DNA from: a candidate division NPL-UPA2 bacterium
Lineage (GTDB): Bacteria; NPL-UPA2; JAGMAN01
DNA length: 19,163 bases
Direction: 5' to 3'
Assembly (NCBI GenBank): GCA_021129695.1
Contig: JAJOKU010000167.1
Coordinates: 1 to 19,163 of the forward strand
The notes below the pieces were generated by a model. That model ran no database searches and was not told the DNA's origin. It saw only the letters and a program-made list of their open reading frames with translations. Position 1 is the first letter of the stretch. The number at the start of each line of letters is the position of its first letter. The position numbers and the translations under genes are program-made. Shown in pieces: positions 14,542 to 19,163 of the stretch.

Positions 14542-14980
14542 CACGAACACGAAAGAGTGCTGCACAGCCATAGGCACCGCCGTAAGGCAGTGCCGATTCT
14601 CAGGCAGTGCCGTAGGCAAGCGGAAGATTCTTGTTGTTGATGATGACCCGGATGCAGTGGAGATAATCCGCTTCTTTCTCTCTGATGCGGGCTATGAGGT
14701 GACCTCGGCGAGCAATGGACAGGATGCTATTAAGAAGGCCGAGGAAATTGAACCGGACCTCATTACCTTAGACATCAAGATGCCGGTGATGGATGGCCTT
14801 CAGGTAGCCAGTGCTCTAAGGGCAAGACCAGAAACCAAAAAAATCCCCATTATGGCCATCTCCATTGTAGGGGATGAATTAGAGGAGAAAGAGGGAATTG
14901 ATGAATCGTTATGCAAACCCTTTAGTGGCGATGAGCTTTTATCCAAGGTGAAGAAGCTTCTCAGAGGAGGGCAGGGATAG
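14534..14980 (+). CDS. Single-domain response regulator 2 with repeat-encoded tail
   Basis: A 148-residue REC protein. After the tail MADTNTKECCTAIGTAVR and GKRK it reads ILVVDDDPDAVEII, LITLDIKMPVMDG (phosphoacceptor Asp), IMAISIV and CKPF with the conserved Lys. ATG 14534 lies inside the end of the GAF-HisKA gene and is preceded by GGGGAGAGAAGG. The tail is nearly identical to that of the regulator at 9734 because both contain the same 81-bp repeat. The coupling to a HisKA-only gene suggests a shared phosphorelay. Confidence 0.9.
   Translation: MADTNTKECCTAIGTAVRQCRFSGSAVGKRKILVVDDDPDAVEIIRFFLSDAGYEVTSASNGQDAIKKAEEIEPDLITLDIKMPVMDGLQVASALRARPETKKIPIMAISIVGDELEEKEGIDESLCKPFSGDELLSKVKKLLRGGQG
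14551..14631 (+). repeat. GGCAGTGCC palindromic repeat, copy in response regulator 2
   Basis: Differs from 9772-9852 at three of 81 positions. Identity ends sharply on both sides: upstream codons and the receiver-domain DNA beyond AAGATTCT are clearly diverged. It is in the same frame and orientation relative to the receiver domain. The pattern fits recent copying of the element, or gene conversion, better than inheritance from a duplicated gene. Confidence 0.9.
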
Positions 14981-14981
14981 T

Positions 14982-15097
14982 AATTTCAAAAATCAAAAAT
15001 TAAAATGCAAAAAGACATGACCCACTTCGTTAGTCCCCGAGTTCAAAATTATAGAAGATTTTTGGATTTTGATATGTAATTCTGCATATGCAGAATT
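14982..15097. repeat. AT-rich repeat region ending in a 20-bp perfect palindrome
   Basis: The gap after response regulator 2 is AT-rich. TTCAAAAATCAAAAATT near 14985 is an imperfect inverse of AGATTTTTGGATTTTGA near 15056-15073. It ends in AATTCTGCATATGCAGAATT (15078-15097), a perfect 20-bp palindrome that could bind a dimeric regulator or form a short hairpin. No coding potential or clear promoter is visible. Confidence 0.5.
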
Positions 15098-15100
15098 TGA

Positions 15101-15155
15101 TACAGCCGAAGGCAGTACTGCAAGCGAAGCAGCACTGCCTTGCGGTGCTTCACCG
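15101..15155 (+). repeat. GGCAGTGCC-family repeat upstream of response regulator 3
   Basis: AAGGCAGTACTGC (15109-15121), loop AAGCGAA, GCAGCACTGCCTT (15129-15141) form a hairpin with 12 of 13 pairs. ACAGCCGAAGGCAGT matches words of the parB copy and of the 4239-4328 copy. The frame is open from 15069 through the repeat into response regulator 3 (reading TAEGSTASEAALPCGAS), so it could be an N-terminal tail as in regulators 1 and 2, but no good start codon precedes it. Confidence 0.65.
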
Positions 15156-15167
15156 TATTTGATTTTT

Positions 15168-15562
15168 ATGAACGAGAGGATTTTAGTGGCTGATGATGAC
15201 CCGGACATCGTTGATATCATCCAGACGGTCCTGGAGGGAGAAGGTTTCAGGTTTTAGTGGCCAATGATGGGGAAACTGCTTTAAGGAAACTTAGGGAGGA
15301 GAGGCCAGACCTACTGCTTCTAGACATTATGATGCCCAAATTGGATGGCTGCCAGGTCTGCCAGCATCTTAAGGACGATGCAACTCTCAGCTCCATTCCT
15401 GTGGTCATCATCAGCGCCAGGGGGCAGGAAAGCGATAAGGTTAAGGGGTTTCGCGCCGGGGCCTGCGATTATATTGTTAAGCCTTTTGACCCTTTACAGT
15501 TGCCTGAGATAGTGAGGAAGAACCTGAGAGGTAAAGATGGCCAAGATTTTGGTTGTGGATGA
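15168..15562 (+). pseudogene. Response regulator 3, receiver domain with a single-base frameshift
   Basis: Reading from ATG 15168 gives MNERILVADDDPDIVDII, then EGEGFRF and a TAG at 15255-15257. In the next frame, from GTG 15257, the domain continues ANDGETALRKL, LLLDIMMPKLDG (phosphoacceptor Asp), VVIISARG and YIVKPF. One extra base near 15251 would restore FRVLVAND and a 131-residue receiver. The stop and GTG overlap (TAGTG), so reinitiation is conceivable, but neither half would fold alone. It could equally be a missed G in a consensus sequence. The 3' end overlaps response regulator 4 by 26 bases. Confidence 0.8.
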
Positions 15563-15899
15563 TGAGCCGGACATCGTAGAGATCATTCAGATAACATTAG
15601 AGGCGGCCAATTTCCAGGTTGTTACGGCCGGCAATGGGGAGGAGGCTTTAGAGAAAGCTCGGGAGGAAAGACCTGACCTCATCTTGTTAGATGTGATGAT
15701 GTCTAAGATGGATGGCTGGACAGCTTGCAGTCAGCTTAAGGAGATAGTTGATAGAACCCCGATAGTTATGTTAACGGCCCGGGGGGAGACGGAGGCGGTG
15801 ACCAGGGCCCATCAGGCTGGGGCAGAAGACTATATAGTCAAACCATTTAACCAGGCAGTATTGCTGGGTAAAGTGAAGAAGGCCCTGGAAGGGAGATAA
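15537..15899 (+). CDS. Single-domain response regulator 4
   Basis: The 120-residue receiver domain is intact: AKILVVDDEPDIVEII, LILLDVMMSKMDG (phosphoacceptor Asp; Ser replaces the usual Pro after the MM), PIVMLTARG and YIVKPF. It lacks the repeat-encoded tail. ATG 15537 lies within the end of regulator 3 and follows GAGAGGTAAAG. Its stop overlaps the ATG of the secretion membrane gene by one base, linking signalling and pilus/secretion genes in one unit. It is highly similar to regulator 3 in its first 20 residues, suggesting tandem duplication. Confidence 0.93.
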   Translation: MAKILVVDDEPDIVEIIQITLEAANFQVVTAGNGEEALEKAREERPDLILLDVMMSKMDGWTACSQLKEIVDRTPIVMLTARGETEAVTRAHQAGAEDYIVKPFNQAVLLGKVKKALEGR

Positions 15900-16597
15900 T
15901 GCCTACCTACGCTTACACGGCCAGAGACAGTGTTGGCAAAATGTACCGGGGGACCTTGGAGGCAGTTGATAAAAAGATGCTCCGGGCCCGCCTCCGGGAG
16001 ATGGGCTACTACAGCACCTCCGTTAGGGTATCGCATTCCCTTCTCTCCTGGGGTTCTTCGAAGAAGGGAGGTAGAATAAGGCAGGGGGAGCTGGTCGATT
16101 TCTCTCAGCAGTTTGCGGCCATGATCAAGGCCGGTTTATCATTAACCAGATGCTTATCTGCCTTAGAGGAGCAGAGCGAAAACCTTCAGCTTAGAGAAGT
16201 TCTTCGGGCCATCAGCCTAGATATTGCCGGAGGAGCCACGCTTTCCGAGGCTCTGTCAAAACATCCCCAGACATTTTCCAACTTCTTCGTAACCATGGTC
16301 TGAGCAGGTGAGACAGGAGGGGTTCTCCCCGGTGTCTTAGAGCGCTTAGCTCGGCACTTAGAGAAGGAGGAGGAGTTGCGCCGTAAGGTAAAATCGGCCT
16401 TCGCCTACCCGATTATCGTCCTCTGTGCAGCCACGGTGGTAATCACTTTTCTGGTCATCTTCATTATCCCCATCTTTGCTGATGTCTACGGCAAGCTGCA
16501 TGTCACTCTTCCCGGTCCCACTTTGGCCTTGATAACATTGAGCAATTTCGTCAGAGACTTCTGGTGGGTTATTCTCATCCTTATCATCGCATTTTAA
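15899..16597 (+). pseudogene. Type II secretion/type IV pilus inner-membrane protein (GspF/PilC), internal stop and 3' truncation
   Basis: GspF/PilC is the polytopic platform protein of pilus and type II secretion machines. The start MPTYAYTARDSVGKMYRGTLEA is typical, followed by the first T2SSF domain (FSQQFAAMIKAGLSLTRCLSALEE). At 16301-16303 a TGA replaces the Arg of FFVTMVRAGETGGVLPGVLERLA (CGA to TGA is the simplest change); the same frame then stays open through the first membrane-helix pair to a TAA at 16595-16597. Only about 232 codons remain of the usual 400, so the second T2SSF repeat is missing. With the split ATPase gene this shows decay of the whole locus. Confidence 0.87.
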
Positions 16598-16608
16598 GAG
16601 GGGAAGAA

Positions 16609-16767
16609 ATGCCATATTGGGGTTGGATTGTATTTGCGCTGTTTCTTGTCCTTTTCGCAGGGGACATCGTCCTCGTGATTGTGTTCCTGCTGAGGAAGAG
16701 GCAGGCTGGGGCGAGGTGGAAGAAGGCGACCATTTCCCGGCCCAGGGATGGTTACCGTCACGGCTAA
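16609..16767 (+). CDS. Small single-helix membrane protein
   Basis: A 52-residue ORF whose ATG follows GAGGGGAAGAA at good spacing, 11 bases after the gspF remnant. Residues about 5-28 (WGWIVFALFLVLFAGDIVLV) form one membrane helix, followed by the basic RKRQAGARWKKA. No family is recognised. The overlapping +1 frame contains a longer ORF that ends in the zinc-motif protein below, so this may be the 5' half of a single frameshifted gene. Confidence 0.5.
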   Translation: MPYWGWIVFALFLVLFAGDIVLVIVFLLRKRQAGARWKKATISRPRDGYRHG

Positions 16768-16778
16768 TCCAGTCCAGC

Positions 16779-17012
16779 ATGCTGGAGCACATTCAGTTCC
16801 GGGCAGTAGTGGATGAGAAGGCTTGCCCTGAGTGTCTTAAGCTACACGGGAGGATATTCCCGAAGAGGGAATCCCCCCTCATACCCGTCTGCGAGAATTG
16901 CCGTTGCGAGTATATGGGCGTCCTCGATGAACTCCTTGAAGAAACTCGCCTGGAGGAGAAGAGCCTCCAGGACATAGCCCGGAAGGAATTGGAGAGGAGA
17001 AAGAAGTTATGA
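16779..17012 (+). CDS. Small protein with a CxxC...CxxCxC zinc-type motif
   Basis: From ATG 16779 the protein has 77 residues: MLEHIQFRAVVDEKACPECLKLHGRIF, then PVCENCRCEY and a charged C-terminal helix. Cysteines at 16, 19, 38, 41 and 43 suggest metal binding. The pattern of VVDE-x2-CPECLxLHG-x-IF followed by a CRC resembles the C-terminal segment of phage Mu gpF-like head morphogenesis proteins, a weak resemblance from memory. The frame is open upstream to 16617, and no Shine-Dalgarno sequence precedes 16779, so the start is uncertain. Confidence 0.5.
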   Translation: MLEHIQFRAVVDEKACPECLKLHGRIFPKRESPLIPVCENCRCEYMGVLDELLEETRLEEKSLQDIARKELERRKKL

Positions 17013-17040
17013 TTGAAAAAAATTCAGTTTATGATATAAT
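17013..17040 (+). promoter_or_regulatory. Promoter of the first STAS/kinase pair
   Basis: TTGAAA (17013-17018) and a perfect TATAAT (17035-17040) with a 16-bp spacer lie directly after the zinc-motif gene. Transcription would begin near 17047, just before the GGAGGG ribosome binding site and the ATG at 17058. This makes the partner-switching genes independent of the decayed secretion genes. Confidence 0.75.
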
Positions 17041-17057
17041 CCTGATTGGAGGGCATT

Positions 17058-17438
17058 ATGGTTGGTTGTGAGATCACTACCAGAAGCTATAACGTTGCCA
17101 CTGGCACTGCCTCTGGCGGTGGCAAATTAGTTCAGGTGATTGCTGTCCATGGTTTCGTCGATGCCCATACCTATTCTGAGTTGGCCGAGGTATTAAACGG
17201 CCTGATCGCTGAGGGGAACTATAGCCTGATCCTGGATCTCAAGAAGCTGGAGTATATCTCCAGCGCCGGTTTTACCGTCCTCCTGGCTACGGTCAGGAGG
17301 GTAAGGGAGAAGCAGGGAGACTTAAGGCTGGTGAACCTCCCTCCCAAGATCCGCAAGATTGCTGATGTCTTGGGCTGTTCCAGTATCATTAAGATTTTTG
17401 ATGACCCGAAGGAGGCCTTAGCATCCTTTAAGGTTTAG
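17058..17438 (+). CDS. Anti-sigma factor antagonist, STAS domain (RsbV/SpoIIAA-like), copy 1
   Basis: A 126-residue STAS protein. In the partner-switch, the unphosphorylated form binds the anti-sigma kinase and frees its target. LILDLKKLEYISSAGFTVLL aligns with the SpoIIAA phosphorylation loop FMDSSGLGV, placing the target serine at Ser69. FVDAHT and LRLVNLPPKI are further STAS landmarks. The start is ATG 17058 after GGAGGG; the upstream in-frame TTG would lie at or before the transcription start. Compared with copy 2 at 18128 it has an extra NVATGTASGG segment encoded by a palindromic repeat. The next gene is the cognate kinase. Confidence 0.9.
   Translation: MVGCEITTRSYNVATGTASGGGKLVQVIAVHGFVDAHTYSELAEVLNGLIAEGNYSLILDLKKLEYISSAGFTVLLATVRRVREKQGDLRLVNLPPKIRKIADVLGCSSIIKIFDDPKEALASFKV
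17095..17125 (+). repeat. Short palindromic in-frame insertion in STAS protein 1
   Basis: TTGCCAC (17095-17101) and GTGGCAA (17119-17125) are perfect inverted repeats around TGGCACTGCC. The encoded ATGTASGG has no counterpart in the paralogue at 18128, whose alignment is otherwise nearly gap-free. GGC-ACT-GCC is read as Gly-Thr-Ala, the same frame as in the other coding copies of the repeat family. Confidence 0.55.
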
Positions 17439-17495
17439 AGCGGGAAAGGGAAATTTGGCAGATAAGTTCAGGTGTTGAAATTAGGGGGGCGAAAG

Positions 17496-17984
17496 GTGAT
17501 TGAGCAGAGGAAGGAAGAGAAGGTTCACCTCAAGGTTCCCGGGCAAGGAGTCTATCTGAACCTGGTGAGGAAAGTAATCGTTGACCTGGCCGAGAAGATG
17601 GGATTCCCGGAGGAGGAGGTGGGCAAGATAGAGATGGCCGTGGATGAGGCCTGCAGTAATGTCGTCCAACACGCTTATACCGAGGCCAAGGACATTGAAC
17701 TTAAGGGAGGATTTTTCTCCCGGCGGAAAGAGGATGTGGAGAGACCGATAGATTTGCGGGTGAAGATTGATAGCGAAAAGATAGAGGTTATCGTGACTGA
17801 CCGGGGGGAAAGATTTGATGTGAAGGGCTATGAGCCACCAGACCTTGATAAATATTTGGCCGGCATGAGTGTGGGTGGCTTAGGGGTATATGTCATCAAA
17901 ACATTTATGGATGAGGTTGACTGGACCCATAAGCCGGGAGTGGGCAATATCCTGGTCATGACCAAGTATCTGAAATCTGAATAG
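17496..17984 (+). CDS. Anti-sigma factor serine kinase (RsbW-like), copy 1
   Basis: A GHKL-type kinase of 162 residues. It reads LKVPGQGVYLNLVRKV, the N box IEMAVDEACSNVVQHAY, the G1 region VTDRGERFDV and the G2 region GGLGVYVIKTFMDEV, matching RsbW (for example the GGLGLYLMETLMDEV-type ending). RsbW proteins bind a sigma factor or other target and phosphorylate the STAS antagonist. The chosen start is GTG 17496, six bases after a GGGGGG ribosome binding site; GTG 17472 is in frame but has none. It follows STAS copy 1. No sigma factor gene is in the window, so the target is unknown. Confidence 0.9.
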   Translation: MIEQRKEEKVHLKVPGQGVYLNLVRKVIVDLAEKMGFPEEEVGKIEMAVDEACSNVVQHAYTEAKDIELKGGFFSRRKEDVERPIDLRVKIDSEKIEVIVTDRGERFDVKGYEPPDLDKYLAGMSVGGLGVYVIKTFMDEVDWTHKPGVGNILVMTKYLKSE

Positions 17985-18014
17985 AAAATAAGTAAGTTTT
18001 CTTGTCAGGCTAAA

Positions 18015-18056
18015 CAGCACGATGATATAACTCTCATAGTGCTGAGAGCCGAATGA
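18015..18056 (+). pseudogene. Relic of the C-terminus of a SpoIIE-type phosphatase
   Basis: Between the two STAS/kinase modules, one frame reads QHDDITLIVLRAE then stop. This is the terminal motif of SpoIIE/RsbU-type PP2C phosphatases and mirrors QRDDITLVVLTVK, the end of the intact enzyme at 7667-9559. Nothing recognisable remains upstream, where kinase 1 ends at 17984. The fragment suggests that the second module once had, or was copied together with, an upstream phosphatase gene. Confidence 0.65.
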
Positions 18057-18060
18057 AAGT

Positions 18061-18122
18061 CCTCCTATCTTGCTCCCATGTGAAATGCTTTGCATTTCAC
18101 AAGAAAGCAGGGGGAAAGGAGG
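18061..18122 (+). promoter_or_regulatory. Hairpin leader before STAS gene 2
   Basis: CCTCCTATCTTGCT at the left can pair with GAAAGCAGGGGG at the right, ending directly before the ribosome binding site AAAGGAGG. The loop carries a perfect 9-bp hairpin GTGAAATGC-TTT-GCATTTCAC (18080-18100). The same leader without this inner 20-base addition stands before the kinase gene at 18487-18527. A weak TTGTCA (18002) and TATAAC (18026) just upstream could be a promoter. Structure and repetition are visible; a translational role is inference. Confidence 0.6.
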
Positions 18123-18127
18123 CAGCA

Positions 18128-18484
18128 GTGATTGGCTGTGAGATCTCTACTAGAACTTTTGACCTCGGGGAGAAAATAGTTCAGGTTGTTGATGTCAGCG
18201 GTTTCCTTGATGCTCATACCAGCCCTCAATTGGAGAAGACCCTGAGTTCCCTGGTAGAAGGAGGGAACTATAGCTTAATTCTGGACTTAAAAGGACTGGA
18301 CTACATCAACAGTGCTAGCCTGGGCCTTCTCATGGGAATAGCCAAAAGAGTGCGGGCCAAGGGGGGAGACCTCAAGTTGGTGAATCTATCAGAGAAGATC
18401 AACAAAATTCTCACCATCCTGGGATTCTCTAAAGTTCTCAAGGTGTTCGACCAGACGAAAGAGGCTCTGGCCTCATTTAAATAA
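18128..18484 (+). CDS. Anti-sigma factor antagonist, STAS domain (RsbV/SpoIIAA-like), copy 2
   Basis: A 118-residue paralogue of the protein at 17058. It reads LILDLKGLDYINSASLGLLMG, with Ser62 aligned to the phosphorylated serine of SpoIIAA, and ends LKVFDQTKEALASFK. The GTG at 18128 is chosen because it gives MIGCEIS, parallel to MVGCEIT in copy 1, and is preceded by AAAGGAGG at five bases; an upstream ATG at 18053 would run through the hairpin leader. It lacks the repeat-encoded segment of copy 1 and so shows the ancestral form. It is presumably the substrate of the kinase at 18533. Confidence 0.9.
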   Translation: MIGCEISTRTFDLGEKIVQVVDVSGFLDAHTSPQLEKTLSSLVEGGNYSLILDLKGLDYINSASLGLLMGIAKRVRAKGGDLKLVNLSEKINKILTILGFSKVLKVFDQTKEALASFK

Positions 18485-18486
18485 GT

Positions 18487-18527
18487 CCCCCTATCTTGCT
18501 TTCACAAGAAAGCAGGGGGAAAGGAGG
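18487..18527 (+). promoter_or_regulatory. Hairpin leader before kinase gene 2
   Basis: CCCCCT (18487-18492) pairs with AGGGGG (18514-18519) and GCTTTC (18498-18503) with GAAAGC (18508-18513), leaving loop ACAA and a bulge ATCTT. The stem ends at the AAAGGAGG ribosome binding site (18520-18527) of the ATG at 18533. The leader is a shorter copy of 18061-18122. It sits between two genes of one presumed transcript, so it could set their relative translation. Confidence 0.65.
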
Positions 18528-18532
18528 TGGAG

Positions 18533-19003
18533 ATGGTAGAGGGAAAGATGTTTCTGAAAGTTCCGGGGGAGACAGTTTATTTAGCCCTCATCAGGAAGGT
18601 GATTGTGGAATTAGCCGAGAAAGTTGGTTTTCCCGAGGAGGAGGTGGCCAGGATAGAGATGGCTGTGGATGAGGCCTGCACCAATGTCGTCAAGCACTCT
18701 TATAATGGGCATAAGGAAGCTCAGGTGAAGGCTGGCTACCAGTGGCGCCGAGAGGATGAGGTGGGCCAGCCCATAGACCTTCGGGTTAAGATTAATACTG
18801 AGAAGATATCCATAGTTCTTACCGACCGGGGGAAGGGATTTGACCCTAATCAGTTTAAGCCTGACCTGGATGAGTATTTGAAGAGCATGGAAATGGGGGG
18901 CTTGGGTATATATGCCATCAAGACCTTCATGGATGAGGTCCATTATAGCCACGAGCCGGCCGTGGGGAACGTATTAACCATGGTCAAATACTTTAAAAGA
19001 TAA
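18533..19003 (+). CDS. Anti-sigma factor serine kinase (RsbW-like), copy 2
   Basis: A 156-residue paralogue of the kinase at 17496: LKVPGETVYLALIRKVIV, N box IEMAVDEACTNVVKHSY, G1 LTDRGKGFDP and G2 GGLGIYAIKTFMDEV. The ATG at 18533 is five bases after AGGAGG, while the in-frame GTG at 18527 overlaps the ribosome binding site itself. It completes the second STAS/kinase pair. The presence of two pairs suggests either two separate targets or cross-talk in one circuit. Its stop is followed two bases later by the end of a mobile element. Confidence 0.9.
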   Translation: MVEGKMFLKVPGETVYLALIRKVIVELAEKVGFPEEEVARIEMAVDEACTNVVKHSYNGHKEAQVKAGYQWRREDEVGQPIDLRVKINTEKISIVLTDRGKGFDPNQFKPDLDEYLKSMEMGGLGIYAIKTFMDEVHYSHEPAVGNVLTMVKYFKR

Positions 19004-19005
19004 AT

Positions 19006-19163
19006 CCCAAGTTCCGCAGATCTGTGGGTGTCATTTGATACCTACCGACGATAGGGGATGTAATGCACCACATTTGTGTTACCGAAAAGATTTTTCCAAC
19101 ATTTTTGCACTGAAAAACCGAATCGATTTTTTTCCCCACCCATAACCCCCTCAAAATAGCTTA
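19006..19163. mobile_element. End of an element related to the 141-bp MITE (runs off the window)
   Basis: CCCAAGTTCCGCAGATCT at 19006-19023 matches the reverse strand of the right end of the 11449-11589 insert at 17 of 18 positions. Further in, CTACCGACG and TGTGTTACCGA recur in the same order, though the rest has diverged. This is one end of a related element, possibly the parent insertion sequence with its transposase beyond the window, or another MITE. No ORF is visible in the 158 bases present. Confidence 0.65.

Noticed and set aside
16301..16303. TGA in gspF read as Trp, Gly or selenocysteine
   Set aside because: TGA ends intact genes here (rnpA, parB), the family expects Arg at this site, and the gene is also truncated at its 3' end.
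17805..17830. Kinase 1 inactive because the second Gly of the G1 box is Arg (DRGERFD)
   Set aside because: RsbW family members tolerate other residues here (DEGDSFD-type), so this alone does not indicate loss of function.
18053..18127. Upstream ATG start for STAS 2
   Set aside because: It would translate the hairpin leader and ribosome binding site; the GTG at 18128 has a strong Shine-Dalgarno sequence and aligns with the start of copy 1.

Overview
The window is bacterial chromosomal DNA of moderate GC content. It opens with the conserved block usually found near the replication origin: rpmH, rnpA, yidD, yidC, mnmE, rsmG, parA, parB, all on the + strand. YidC has a long periplasmic domain and there are remains of type II secretion/type IV pilus genes, so the host is probably a diderm. 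The phylum cannot be fixed from this sequence; the loose repeats and decaying genes would fit a metagenome-derived candidate lineage, which is only an impression. No rRNA, tRNA, CRISPR array or complete transposase is visible.

Layout: 1-4149 carries ribosomal protein L34, the RNase P protein, YidD, the YidC insertase and MnmE. At 4150-4918 the place where mnmG usually sits holds a folded repeat, a hicBA toxin-antitoxin pair whose toxin gene has an amber codon, and an attC-like inverted repeat. At 4919-7374 come rsmG and parAB, with a parS-like site in the parAB promoter. From 7371 to the end is a signalling region: a membrane GAF-SpoIIE phosphatase, four response regulators (one frameshifted), a membrane histidine kinase, a GAF protein with a HisKA domain but no ATPase domain, a gspE/pilB ATPase gene split by a 141-bp insertion, a gspF/pilC gene with an internal stop and no 3' half, and two tandem anti-sigma antagonist (RsbV-like)/anti-sigma kinase (RsbW-like) pairs. 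Between the pairs lies a 14-codon relic of a SpoIIE-type phosphatase. The phosphatase, antagonists and kinases together make a plausible partner-switching circuit, but no sigma factor is in view.

The most unusual signal is a family of short palindromic repeats built on GGCAGTGCC/GGCACTGCC. Two copies are 78/81 identical and form the N-terminal tails of two otherwise diverged response regulators. Shorter copies lie in-frame in parB and STAS protein 1, probably in mnmE and upstream of a third response regulator, and one large folded copy is intergenic. Coding copies tend to be read in the frame Gly-X-Ala. This resembles the Rickettsia palindromic elements in behaviour, though not in sequence as far as I can judge. 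At least three further repeat types occur: a 141-bp MITE-like element with a 7-bp target duplication, a hairpin element with a nested insertion between CGCTCA repeats, and duplicated hairpin leaders ahead of two ribosome binding sites.
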